This document shows positions 17,061 to 24,428 of a DNA stretch of 64,000 nucleotides, piece after piece. Both the position numbers and the translations under genes were made by a program. The notes under the pieces are model-generated. The model saw only the letters and a list, made by a program, of their open reading frames with translations, was not told the DNA's origin and ran no database searches. Source of the DNA: CAZOZZ01 sp965262425 (lineage in GTDB: Bacteria > Acidobacteriota > Terriglobia > 20CM-2-55-15); assembly GCA_965262425.1 (NCBI GenBank), contig OZ253536.1:1860001-1924000 (forward strand). The letters are read 5' to 3'. The number at the start of each line of letters is the position of its first letter. The stretch's first letter is position 1.

Positions 17061-18005
17061 ATGAGCAGCGTTCCCCACCAATGCCTGGCAGTCAGCCCGG
17101 GTTCGATAACTCGTCGCCGCATCCTCGAGGGTCTAGCAGCGGCCGCGGCACTAGCGGCATTGCCGTTTAAACTTGAAGCCGCACCGGCGTTCAAGCCGAT
17201 CTGGCTGAACCAATACACGTACGTGGCGCCTGACATGAAAGCCACCGCGGACTGGTACGTCGATGTGTTCGGGATGCAACCAGGCAGGACCACCGCGGAG
17301 GAAACCCACTTGTGGTTCGGCGATGTCCAGGGTGACACGTTGATGCGGGTCCGGCAGGCTGGCGCAGGCGACACCGCTCCCGCGCTGATCAAGTTCGGGT
17401 TCACGGTCAACTACTGGGACCGGGACGACGTCGAGTCAGAACTGAATCGACGCGGTCTCGATCCCAAACCTGACACGGACCAGGGCTTCTGGTTCAAGGA
17501 CCCTGAAGGCAATCAGATCGGCGTCTTTTCCAAAGGCTGGATGAGAAGACCGGCGGGCTCGCCGCCCCGGAACTCCTCGTGGCGAGCGCTTAGTGCCAAT
17601 CACATTGTCGTGACGAGCGCGGACTACAAACAACTCTCCGGCTGGTACCACGACCTGATCGCGCTCAATCAAACCACCGATTCGGGTAGAGACGTCGTGC
17701 AGTGGTTCGGCGATACAGCCTGGCTCCCGACCCAGGTGCGCGAGGGACGACAAACCTCGGCCACGCTCGGGACGCTCGATCATTGCGCGCTGACGGTGGC
17801 GGACTTCAAAGCGATTCCTGTCGGTAACGAAATGAAACGTCTCGGAATGATTCCCGAATCGACCGAACTGCAGGATGATGATACGGGGACCTACGGTGTG
17901 GACCTGAACGATTTCAAGGTCCAGGTCTGTGCATGGAACGAGGCGCCGAACCAGGACAGGCGGCGCTTGCAACGTGCGTTGCAGGCGCGGCGGGGTGGAT
18001 TGTAG
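17061..18005 (+). CDS. Tat-exported VOC (glyoxalase/dioxygenase-fold) protein
   Basis: The 314-aa product has an N-terminal twin-arginine motif (ITRRRILEGLAAAAALAAL) and a hydrophobic stretch, pointing to Tat export. Two vicinal-oxygen-chelate modules follow: residues about 50-165 (LNQYTYVAPDMKATADWYVDVFG, WFKDPEGNQIGVFS) and about 175-295 (ANHIVVTSADYKQLSGWYHDL, LDHCALTVADF). VOC proteins bind a metal and act as dioxygenases, lyases or binding proteins; the exact reaction is unknown. GAGGAG lies about 8 nt before the ATG. Confidence 0.75.
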   Translation: MSSVPHQCLAVSPGSITRRRILEGLAAAAALAALPFKLEAAPAFKPIWLNQYTYVAPDMKATADWYVDVFGMQPGRTTAEETHLWFGDVQGDTLMRVRQAGAGDTAPALIKFGFTVNYWDRDDVESELNRRGLDPKPDTDQGFWFKDPEGNQIGVFSKGWMRRPAGSPPRNSSWRALSANHIVVTSADYKQLSGWYHDLIALNQTTDSGRDVVQWFGDTAWLPTQVREGRQTSATLGTLDHCALTVADFKAIPVGNEMKRLGMIPESTELQDDDTGTYGVDLNDFKVQVCAWNEAPNQDRRRLQRALQARRGGL

Positions 18006-18085
18006 CCCTTGACGGCGTCACTTCTCGAATAAAAACAAAGGATTACGCCATTATCTCGACGACTGATTCCAGACAGGCGCTGATC

Positions 18086-18802
18086 ATGCGTGGCGTATCG
18101 GTCACGCGAAACTCAGCCCATATTCTCGAAGGTGTGGACCTCACGGTCGAGCGCGGTACGGTTCTTCAAGTCGTCGGGCCTTCCGGTTCCGGTAAGACCA
18201 GCCTCATTCGTATCGTCAACCGCCTCGACGAGTCGACTGCAGGCACGATCGAAGTGCTCGGCCGCTCCATTCGCGACTGGGATCCGCGCGAGTTGCGCCG
18301 GCGCGTGAGCCTCGTTTTTCAGGAGCCGACGCTGCTTGGCCTTTCAGTTCGGGACAACCTGCGTCTGCCCCTGGAGTTCGGCGGCGCAGGGTCCCCCGAC
18401 GGCTACGAGTTCCGTATGGAGCGGGCCCTGAAGCTGGCGGGGCTTGAAGCGGATTGGATGGAGCGGGACGAGTCGGAACTCAGCGTCGGACAGAAACAAC
18501 GCGTGTCGCTGGCACGCAGCCTGATGACGGACCCGGACGTGCTCCTGCTCGACGAACCGACGTCGGGGCTGGATCCGAGAAGCGCGGAGAGCCTCCTCGA
18601 TCGTCTGCATGAGGTACACGAGGAATCCGGACGCACCATGATTATCGTGACGCACCGTCTAGACGAGGTGCGGAGGCTCGGCGGTCGGATGGCGGTGATG
18701 ATCGGCGGGGCCCTGGCTGGGGTTGGGGAAGCGGAGGAGTTGACGGACAACCCCCCGGAAGGTCCCATTCGAGATTTCCTTGTAACTCGTGGAGGCCCAT
18801 GA
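18086..18802 (+). CDS. fetA: FetA-like ABC transporter ATP-binding protein
   Basis: The ATG at 18086 begins the ABC homology (MRGVSVTRNSAHILEGV); the longer upstream frame overlaps the VOC gene and is rejected. The 238-aa ATPase has Walker A GPSGSGKTS, Q-loop VFQEP, signature LSVGQKQ, Walker B DVLLLDEPTSGLD and the H-loop in IVTHRLDE. It overlaps a FetB-type permease gene by ATGA. In characterised bacteria FetAB exports iron and helps in peroxide stress, but the specific substrate here is inferred only from the partner. Confidence 0.85.
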   Translation: MRGVSVTRNSAHILEGVDLTVERGTVLQVVGPSGSGKTSLIRIVNRLDESTAGTIEVLGRSIRDWDPRELRRRVSLVFQEPTLLGLSVRDNLRLPLEFGGAGSPDGYEFRMERALKLAGLEADWMERDESELSVGQKQRVSLARSLMTDPDVLLLDEPTSGLDPRSAESLLDRLHEVHEESGRTMIIVTHRLDEVRRLGGRMAVMIGGALAGVGEAEELTDNPPEGPIRDFLVTRGGP

Positions 18803-19599
18803 CTGACCCTGTCATCGAAATCGGCTATCTCCAAATCCTGTTGCTGCTCGGCGTGCCTGCTCTGGCCGTGGTCTTCAGCGTGCGTCTGGGGCTGGGTCTC
18901 GCGCGCGAAATCTCCATTGGGACGGCTCGCAGCCTGATTCAGCTCAGCGCCGTCGGGCTCGTGATCGGGCAGGTGTTCCGTTACGCGACGGGGTACTCGG
19001 TCCTCCTGCTTCTTGGCCTGATGACACTGATTGCGGGCCTCACGGGCGCCCGGCGGAGCGGCATCGGAATGCCGCGGCTGGCCACCGTTTTACCTGTTGT
19101 ACTCGGTGGCGTGACGGCGCTCACGATGATCTATATCACTCAAGTGGTCCTCTCCATCCGGTCGTGGGATCCTCGTTATCTGGTCCCACTGGGCGGGATG
19201 CTTCTGGGCAACGGGATGACCGCGGCAACTCTGGCGATAGAGCGCCTTGTCGCCGACCTGAAAGCCGGGACGCGCGACGTGGAGGTCTTGCTGGCGTTAG
19301 GGGCAGGGCCGAAGGAGGCCATCCAACGCATCCGGCAGGCCTCGGTGCGCTCGGCAATGACGCCCACGATCAATACGATGATGATCGTCGGCATCATCCA
19401 GTTGCCCGGCATGATGACCGGGCAGATGCTCGGCGGAACGCCGCCGTTTCAAGCGGCGATGTACCAGATGCTGATCCTCGTCTCGATCCTGTTCGTGACG
19501 TTACTCACATCTGCCTTGATGACCTCGTTCGTGGCGGCGCGGTTGTTTACCGACGCGTTGCAGCTGGATCGGGCCGCGCTCGGGCGACTGGGGTCGTAA
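18799..19599 (+). CDS. fetB: FetB-like ABC exporter permease (UPF0014)
   Basis: The 266-aa protein has about seven hydrophobic segments and family motifs: ISIGTARSLIQLSAVG near the N terminus, GMLLGNGMTAATLAIERL, and the EAIQRIRQASVRSAMTPTIN coupling region, then IVGIIQLPGMMTGQMLGG. This is the membrane partner of the preceding ATPase, with overlapping start and stop. The family role is iron (or metal) export. Ferrous uptake genes feoAB lie nearby on the opposite strand, which fits iron homeostasis but is not proof of coregulation. Confidence 0.88.
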   Translation: MTDPVIEIGYLQILLLLGVPALAVVFSVRLGLGLAREISIGTARSLIQLSAVGLVIGQVFRYATGYSVLLLLGLMTLIAGLTGARRSGIGMPRLATVLPVVLGGVTALTMIYITQVVLSIRSWDPRYLVPLGGMLLGNGMTAATLAIERLVADLKAGTRDVEVLLALGAGPKEAIQRIRQASVRSAMTPTINTMMIVGIIQLPGMMTGQMLGGTPPFQAAMYQMLILVSILFVTLLTSALMTSFVAARLFTDALQLDRAALGRLGS

Positions 19600-19627
19600 G
19601 CGGGAAAAATCGTGTGAGCAAACGTTG

Positions 19628-19759
19628 ATGCCAACTCAACTGGAAGTGCTCGAAGACATGGTCCGCCACGGGCAGGCGCGGAATCTCGAAGCAGCAGCAG
19701 AAATCTGCGACTGGCGCGAAAACATTCAGAACCCCGACGAACACATGTGGAGCTTCTAG
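19628..19759 (+). CDS. Possible 43-aa hypothetical protein
   Basis: A short frame reads MPTQLEVLEDMVRHGQARN and continues to HMWSF, rich in charged residues and with no membrane segment. No Shine-Dalgarno is clear. Its stop codon lies inside a 17-bp palindrome (GCTTCTAG-A-CTAGAAGC, 19752-19768). It could be a remnant or a genuine small protein; I recognise no family. Confidence 0.3.
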   Translation: MPTQLEVLEDMVRHGQARNLEAAAEICDWRENIQNPDEHMWSF

Positions 19760-19898
19760 ACTAGAAGCGAGGCGCCGGAGCTGCTGACATGACCAAGAAG
19801 AGGTATATCCCTTTGGTCAGGACGTCTGTCGGCCCCGGAAAAACGAAGTTTGCGACCTCTGCGATTTTGCGTTGAGTTTCCTGCCAGGCTCCGCGTAT

Positions 19899-21848
19899 TC
19901 AAGCGACCCCGACCCACCGCAACGCCTGGACGACGGCCACAGCGGAAACATAACCCAACACGGTGTAAAACGCGAGTTGGAGGAGAGCAAAGCGCCAGGA
20001 GTTGGTCTCCTTCCGGACAACAGCGACTGTAGCGACGCATTGAAGGGAAAAGAAGAAGAACACGATGAGGCCGATCATGCTCGATGGAGTGAACACGAGT
20101 TGATCCGAATCCCGGAACGTGGCGGTGCGCATTGCTTCAAGCAGGCCGGCTGCCTGGGTGTCCTCCCCACCTTCAACGTGGAAAACGATCGCCATGGCGC
20201 TCACAAACACTTCGCGAGCAGCGAACGCCGAAATCAACCCAACACCCACACGCCAATCCACCCCCATGGGCTCGAGCACCGGTTCCATCGTCTGTCCCAG
20301 TTGGGCCGCCAGTGAAAAATCCATCTCGGCCTGGACGATGAGGGGTGGATCGACCGAGGCCACCAGGGACGGCTGTTGGGAACCCAGGCCGAAGTTGGCC
20401 AACAACCAGAGAACCATGGCGATCACGACGATCGGACCCCCCGCTTTTTTCAAATACGTCGACGAGCGAGACCACGTGATCTTCAGGATGATCTTCCAGC
20501 GCGGAACCCGGTAAACGGGCAATTCCATGGCCAGAATCGACAGCGCTTGATTCCGGTAGACCAGGCGACCGACGATGCCGGCGATCGCCGATCCGATCAG
20601 CAGGCTTGCGACGTAGATCGCGGCCAGACTCAGTCCGGCCGTCCAGGCCACACCGGGCAGCAAGGCCGCAAGCAACAGCGCGTACACCGGTAACCGCGCG
20701 CTGCAGCTCATCAACGGAAGGATCCAGATCGTCAGTAGTCGCTCGCGCAGTGTCGGAATGGAACGCGACGCGAATACGGCCGGAATCGCGCAGGCAAACC
20801 CGGACAACATGGGAACGAACGATCGTCCGTGCAAACCCAGATACGACAGGGGACGGTCCACCAGGGTTGCCCCGCGCGCCAGGTAACCGGAGTCTTCGAG
20901 CAAGGTCATCAGGAAAAACAGGATGACGATTTGAGGAAAGAAAACCGCTACGGCGCCCACGCCTCCAATCAGGCCTTCGGCGACGAAACGGGTGAGGACA
21001 GATGCCGGGAACACGGCGACAAACACATCCCCCGCGGCAGCGAACAAGCTGTCGATCGCATCCATGAAGGGCTGTGCCATCCAGAAAATCGAAGCAAAGA
21101 TACCGATCAGAACGGCGAAGAACATCGGGAAGCCCAGGATGCGATGCAGTGCGATACGATCGATTCTTGCCGTCAGGGAGTCGCCCTCGACGCGGTCTGT
21201 GGAACGAACGACGGCGCCGCTGTTATCAAGGAGATCGCGGACCCTGGAATAAGCGGCAACCGGATCATCGCCCATTTTCTCCAATGCGTTCGACTCGCTT
21301 CGGGTTCCCGACCTCATCGCCGACACGAGTTCGGAAATTCCAGCCCCCGTGCGAGCATCGACGGCAATCACCGGCAGTCCCAGAGCCCGAGAGAGCTTCT
21401 CGATGTCCAGAGTTGCCCCCACACGAGGCAACAAGTCCATCATCGTCACGACGAGAACGAGCGGTTTCCCCTGCCTGGCAACGAAACCGGCGAACTTCAG
21501 ATGCCGCTCCAACTGCGTCGCGTCCACGACCAGAGCAAAAGCGTCGGCCTTTACCGATGAATGACGAGACTCGATAACCTGACAGGAAAGCTCTTCTTCA
21601 GGAGAGGGATCCACCGGACTGTGGACTCCGGGAAGGTCGACAAGCGTAATCGGGAGACCAAATTTGGATCGGGTGGTTCCACGGAGGAGGCTTACGGTAA
21701 CGCCAGGATAATTAGCGGTGTGGAAGTTCCCGTCGGTGAGGGCATTCATCAAGGTGGTCTTGCCGGAGTTCGGCATTCCCACCAGACAGACCGTGAGCGG
21801 CTTGGCCAGGTCACCGGCCGTTTCCGCCACCTCGGCCGGTATCTTCAC
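19899..21848 (-). CDS. feoB: Ferrous iron transporter FeoB
   Basis: The 649-aa GTP-gated Fe2+ importer has an N-terminal G domain with P-loop GMPNSGKTT (residues 24-32), G3 DLPG and a G4 position reading T135-MMD instead of the usual NxxD. The membrane region contains the first gate block (ESG-like region LLEDSGYLARGA, then GFACAIPAVFA with conserved cysteine) and the second core (MSCSARLPVYALL). It is shorter than E. coli FeoB (773 aa), mainly at the C terminus. The GTG start overlaps the feoA stop (GTGA). It is transcribed from the Fur-box promoter upstream of feoA. Confidence 0.92.
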   Translation of the reverse strand: MKIPAEVAETAGDLAKPLTVCLVGMPNSGKTTLMNALTDGNFHTANYPGVTVSLLRGTTRSKFGLPITLVDLPGVHSPVDPSPEEELSCQVIESRHSSVKADAFALVVDATQLERHLKFAGFVARQGKPLVLVVTMMDLLPRVGATLDIEKLSRALGLPVIAVDARTGAGISELVSAMRSGTRSESNALEKMGDDPVAAYSRVRDLLDNSGAVVRSTDRVEGDSLTARIDRIALHRILGFPMFFAVLIGIFASIFWMAQPFMDAIDSLFAAAGDVFVAVFPASVLTRFVAEGLIGGVGAVAVFFPQIVILFFLMTLLEDSGYLARGATLVDRPLSYLGLHGRSFVPMLSGFACAIPAVFASRSIPTLRERLLTIWILPLMSCSARLPVYALLLAALLPGVAWTAGLSLAAIYVASLLIGSAIAGIVGRLVYRNQALSILAMELPVYRVPRWKIILKITWSRSSTYLKKAGGPIVVIAMVLWLLANFGLGSQQPSLVASVDPPLIVQAEMDFSLAAQLGQTMEPVLEPMGVDWRVGVGLISAFAAREVFVSAMAIVFHVEGGEDTQAAGLLEAMRTATFRDSDQLVFTPSSMIGLIVFFFFSLQCVATVAVVRKETNSWRFALLQLAFYTVLGYVSAVAVVQALRWVGVA

Positions 21849-22096
21849 TGCACCCGAATCCAGGAGGCTTCGCGTTTTCTCAAAGCGAGCTGGGCTCCCC
21901 GAACAACGACTACGAGGGGATCACCTAATGGCGTCGAACGGGCCACCGCCACACGTTCACCGGGTGTAAATCCCAGATCCAGAAGACGCCGGCATTCCTT
22001 TTGCGGACCATCCAAACGGGAAATTTCATGCCATTCCGATTGCGATGCCTCGGACAGCTTCAACTCTTTATTGGCAACTTTGGCAACTCCGATCAC
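21845..22096 (-). CDS. feoA: FeoA domain protein
   Basis: The 83-aa SH3-like FeoA protein supports FeoB. The core is ECRRLLDLGFTPGERVAVARSTPLGDPLVV followed by GAQLALRKREASWIRV. The GTG at 22096 is preferred because CGGAG lies 7 nt upstream; a TTG at 22123 would give 9 more residues and fall close to the likely promoter. It directly precedes and overlaps feoB, as in most feo operons. Confidence 0.82.
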   Translation of the reverse strand: MIGVAKVANKELKLSEASQSEWHEISRLDGPQKECRRLLDLGFTPGERVAVARSTPLGDPLVVVVRGAQLALRKREASWIRVQ

Positions 22097-22130
22097 TAGA
22101 CTACTCCGTATATGAAGACTCAATCTAAAT

Positions 22131-22149
22131 GAAAACGATTGTCATTTTC
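22131..22149 (-). promoter_or_regulatory. Fur box upstream of feoAB
   Basis: On the minus strand the 19 bases GAAAATGACAATCGTTTTC match the Fur consensus GATAATGATAATCATTATC at 15 of 19 positions. A possible -35 (TTGAAA, 22146-22151) overlaps its upstream edge, so bound Fur-Fe2+ would block transcription of feoAB under iron sufficiency. Confidence 0.82.
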
Positions 22150-22191
22150 AAATATGGCGTAGAGACGTCTGAATGGCAAGCATCTTTTTAA

Positions 22192-23592
22192 TTAGTTGAA
22201 GGTTTCGCCGCCCTTCATGACGAGGTGAATCTTCGTCGCGTTACGGATGTCGACCAGAGGATCCGCATCCAGAATGACCAGGTCCGCATACTTTCCGGCC
22301 TCAAGCGTACCCACGTCGTCCTCTTTCCCCATCACCGCAGCCGCATTCAGAGTTGCGGAGATCAGGATTTCCATCGGAGACAATCCGGCTTCGGTCATCA
22401 GTTCGAACTCGCGATGGAGTGAAGGCCCATGCAGCGTGCCGATGTTTCCCGCGTCGGTCGCACCCACAATCCGGACTCCGGCATCCACCAGAGACTTGAG
22501 GTTGTCGAACGTGACGGGCCGCCCCTGCGGATTGGCGCGACGCGGGAGCCCTCCCGGAATCTCATCGTGAGGAATCCAGGCCAGATGAGACCATGTGTCG
22601 ATTACATCCGGATCTCCCAGACGGCGTTCGATCTCGGTCAGGTTGATTGCCTGATTCAGGACTTCCCGGTAACCCTCCGACACGATCAAGGTGCTGGTAT
22701 ACAGCACGTCGTTTTCTATGAGCAACTCGATGAACTCATCGTCGACCGGCAGGTCCGATACGCTGTGAACCAGAACGTTGGCGCCGGCACGCACCGCCGC
22801 CTTTGCAACTTCGAGTTGGGTGGCGTGTACGGCAACGCGAACGCCTCCGCCATGGCTCTCCTCGATTGCGGCCTCTACGATCTGGACCTGTTCGGACAGG
22901 TCGTCACCCGGCCGGTGGATGAACCAAATCTTCGTCAGATCGGGATCTTCGACCAGTTGAGTTCGGACTAGTTCCCGCGCGTCCTCCGGAGTGTAGACGC
23001 GAATGATAGGAGGGTCTTCTACCTCGAGGGCCGGGGGAACGAACGTTGATGCCAACGGCCCGGCAACGGCCACTCGGGGCGCCCTGCTCGACTCGCGCGC
23101 CAGGGCACGCACATCGAAATTCCACATCGGCCCGCCGACGTCGACCACCCCTGTAATGCCGCTGGACAGGTACCGGGCGAACGTGTCCGGCAGCCGGTTC
23201 TTGATCCACTCCCGTTCTTCTTCGTAAGATCGCCATTCCCTCAGGTCAACGACGTCGGGACGCGTATAAACGCCACCAGACTGAAAGAAGTGGACATGGG
23301 CATCGATGAGGCCGGGGATGATCCACTTCCCCGTCGCGTCAATGATTTCGACACCCTCCACAAACCGTACACTATCGGCAGGCCCGATCGCCCGAATACG
23401 TTCCCCCTCAACGACGACCACCGCGTTTTCAATCGGCACCCCGCCAAGTCCATCGATTACGGTCCCCCCGCGAATGACGACCACACGTTCCTGTCCCCAC
23501 GCCACACTGGAGAACAGCGCCAGCACTACGAACAGTTTCTTCATTGAATTCACGAAAGTGATTAAAGAGCGTGGTTTGGCGAGAAGACTCAT
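22192..23592 (-). CDS. Exported metal-dependent amidohydrolase (imidazolonepropionase-like)
   Basis: The ATG at 23592 has GGAGGG 6 nt upstream, so it is preferred over the later MKKL start, giving a signal peptide with a long n-region before LFVVLALFSSVAWG. The 466-aa protein has the amidohydrolase metal ligands: HxH in IDAHVHFF, histidines in VAVHATQ and LVHSVSD, and the aspartate in VGATDAGN. The C-terminal closing domain includes GTLEAGKYADLVILDADPL. Substrates of this exported branch are usually dipeptides or cyclic amides, but none can be assigned. It lies 68 bp downstream of the CDF-like gene. Confidence 0.87.
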   Translation of the reverse strand: MSLLAKPRSLITFVNSMKKLFVVLALFSSVAWGQERVVVIRGGTVIDGLGGVPIENAVVVVEGERIRAIGPADSVRFVEGVEIIDATGKWIIPGLIDAHVHFFQSGGVYTRPDVVDLREWRSYEEEREWIKNRLPDTFARYLSSGITGVVDVGGPMWNFDVRALARESSRAPRVAVAGPLASTFVPPALEVEDPPIIRVYTPEDARELVRTQLVEDPDLTKIWFIHRPGDDLSEQVQIVEAAIEESHGGGVRVAVHATQLEVAKAAVRAGANVLVHSVSDLPVDDEFIELLIENDVLYTSTLIVSEGYREVLNQAINLTEIERRLGDPDVIDTWSHLAWIPHDEIPGGLPRRANPQGRPVTFDNLKSLVDAGVRIVGATDAGNIGTLHGPSLHREFELMTEAGLSPMEILISATLNAAAVMGKEDDVGTLEAGKYADLVILDADPLVDIRNATKIHLVMKGGETFN

Positions 23593-23660
23593 GGGTTACC
23601 CTCCAATGGCTCCGGCTGTTGGGAAGATGATAGCACCCGGAAGGCGTGCTAGGAGCCTTC

Positions 23661-24284
23661 TCAATCGTCGACGAATTTCGATACCGGTTTGCCAACGAGG
23701 ATCTGAATCCCTTTTTGCAGGATGAATGGAGCCATGATGATCGCACCCAGGCCATCGCCCCACCAGAGGTCCATTCTGGCATTCACAAGCAGGCTGATGA
23801 GAAGGACGAGCGAAAGGTAGGAATTGCCAAAAGTGAAGACTGCGGCGGCTTTCAATTCAGGGCTGTGCAATTCCATCGCCAGCGCTTTCATATACGAGCC
23901 AATGATCGGAATCATCAGCATGGACAGGGCAGCCAGACCGACCCCCAACAAGGACGGACCCGCCCTCTGACCCTGCCACAGCATCCAAACCCCAAGCCCC
24001 ATCGACACCACGCCGAGAGCCACGTACCCCCCTCCGGCCACACGGAAAAACGGAAGCTCCCCCAGCCCCGTCGTATCCGGATCATCGTACCGTCCGATTC
24101 TCTGCGTCAGAATCGTCTCCCTCCCCGCGCACACCAACGCATCGAGACCGAAAGCCAGCAACACCGGAGAACTCGTCGCAGACCACAACGCGATCCCCGC
24201 CACCGCCTGCAAAAGGTGAACAAACCCGGTAAGAGCCGAAAGGAGAAGAGAATGTCGAATCCAGGTTTGTGTTTCTTCAGACAT
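23661..24284 (-). CDS. CDF-like (cation diffusion facilitator) membrane protein, transmembrane part only
   Basis: The 207-aa protein has about six hydrophobic segments laid out like the CDF transmembrane domain (LLAFGLDALVCAGRE; then YLSLVLLISLLVNA; then LWWGDGLGAIIMAPFILQKG). The cytoplasmic C-terminal domain of classical CDF exporters is absent. The second metal-site helix, usually carrying aspartates, reads AVFTFGNSYLS here, so metal transport is doubtful. It may be a degenerate relative. No Shine-Dalgarno was evident. Confidence 0.6.
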   Translation of the reverse strand: MSEETQTWIRHSLLLSALTGFVHLLQAVAGIALWSATSSPVLLAFGLDALVCAGRETILTQRIGRYDDPDTTGLGELPFFRVAGGGYVALGVVSMGLGVWMLWQGQRAGPSLLGVGLAALSMLMIPIIGSYMKALAMELHSPELKAAAVFTFGNSYLSLVLLISLLVNARMDLWWGDGLGAIIMAPFILQKGIQILVGKPVSKFVDD

Positions 24285-24290
24285 GGTTTG

Positions 24291-24428
24291 GGGAAGTGGT
24301 GTGGGGAAGTGGTTAGTGGTTAGTTGTTGGTGGTTAGTTGTTGATGGTTAGTTGGGGCAGTCATAAACGTTGCAGTCACACCAACTCCGACAACTAACCA
24401 CTAACCACCAGCCACTAACCACTTCCCT
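24291..24428. repeat. GTGGTTA-rich imperfect inverted repeat
   Basis: The left half has 7-bp units (GTGGTTA, GTTGTTG) after GGGGAA; the right half is the complement (TAACCACTAACCAC, then TTCCC). A sister copy with GTGGTCA units lies at 51091-51234. The proS stop codon sits at the right edge of this copy. It is a palindromic intergenic repeat, not a CRISPR. Confidence 0.75.

Noticed and set aside
19789..19875. 28-codon frame starting MTKKRYIPLV
   Set aside because: Too short, no ribosome site and no conserved feature.
23648..23662. CTAGGAGCCTTCT near the end of the CDF-like gene, resembling a MITE end
   Set aside because: Only about 9 bases match the MITE terminus and no second end is present; it could be chance.
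24291..24428. Possible CRISPR array because of repeated GTGGTTA units
   Set aside because: The units are 7 bp with no spacers, and the block is palindromic.
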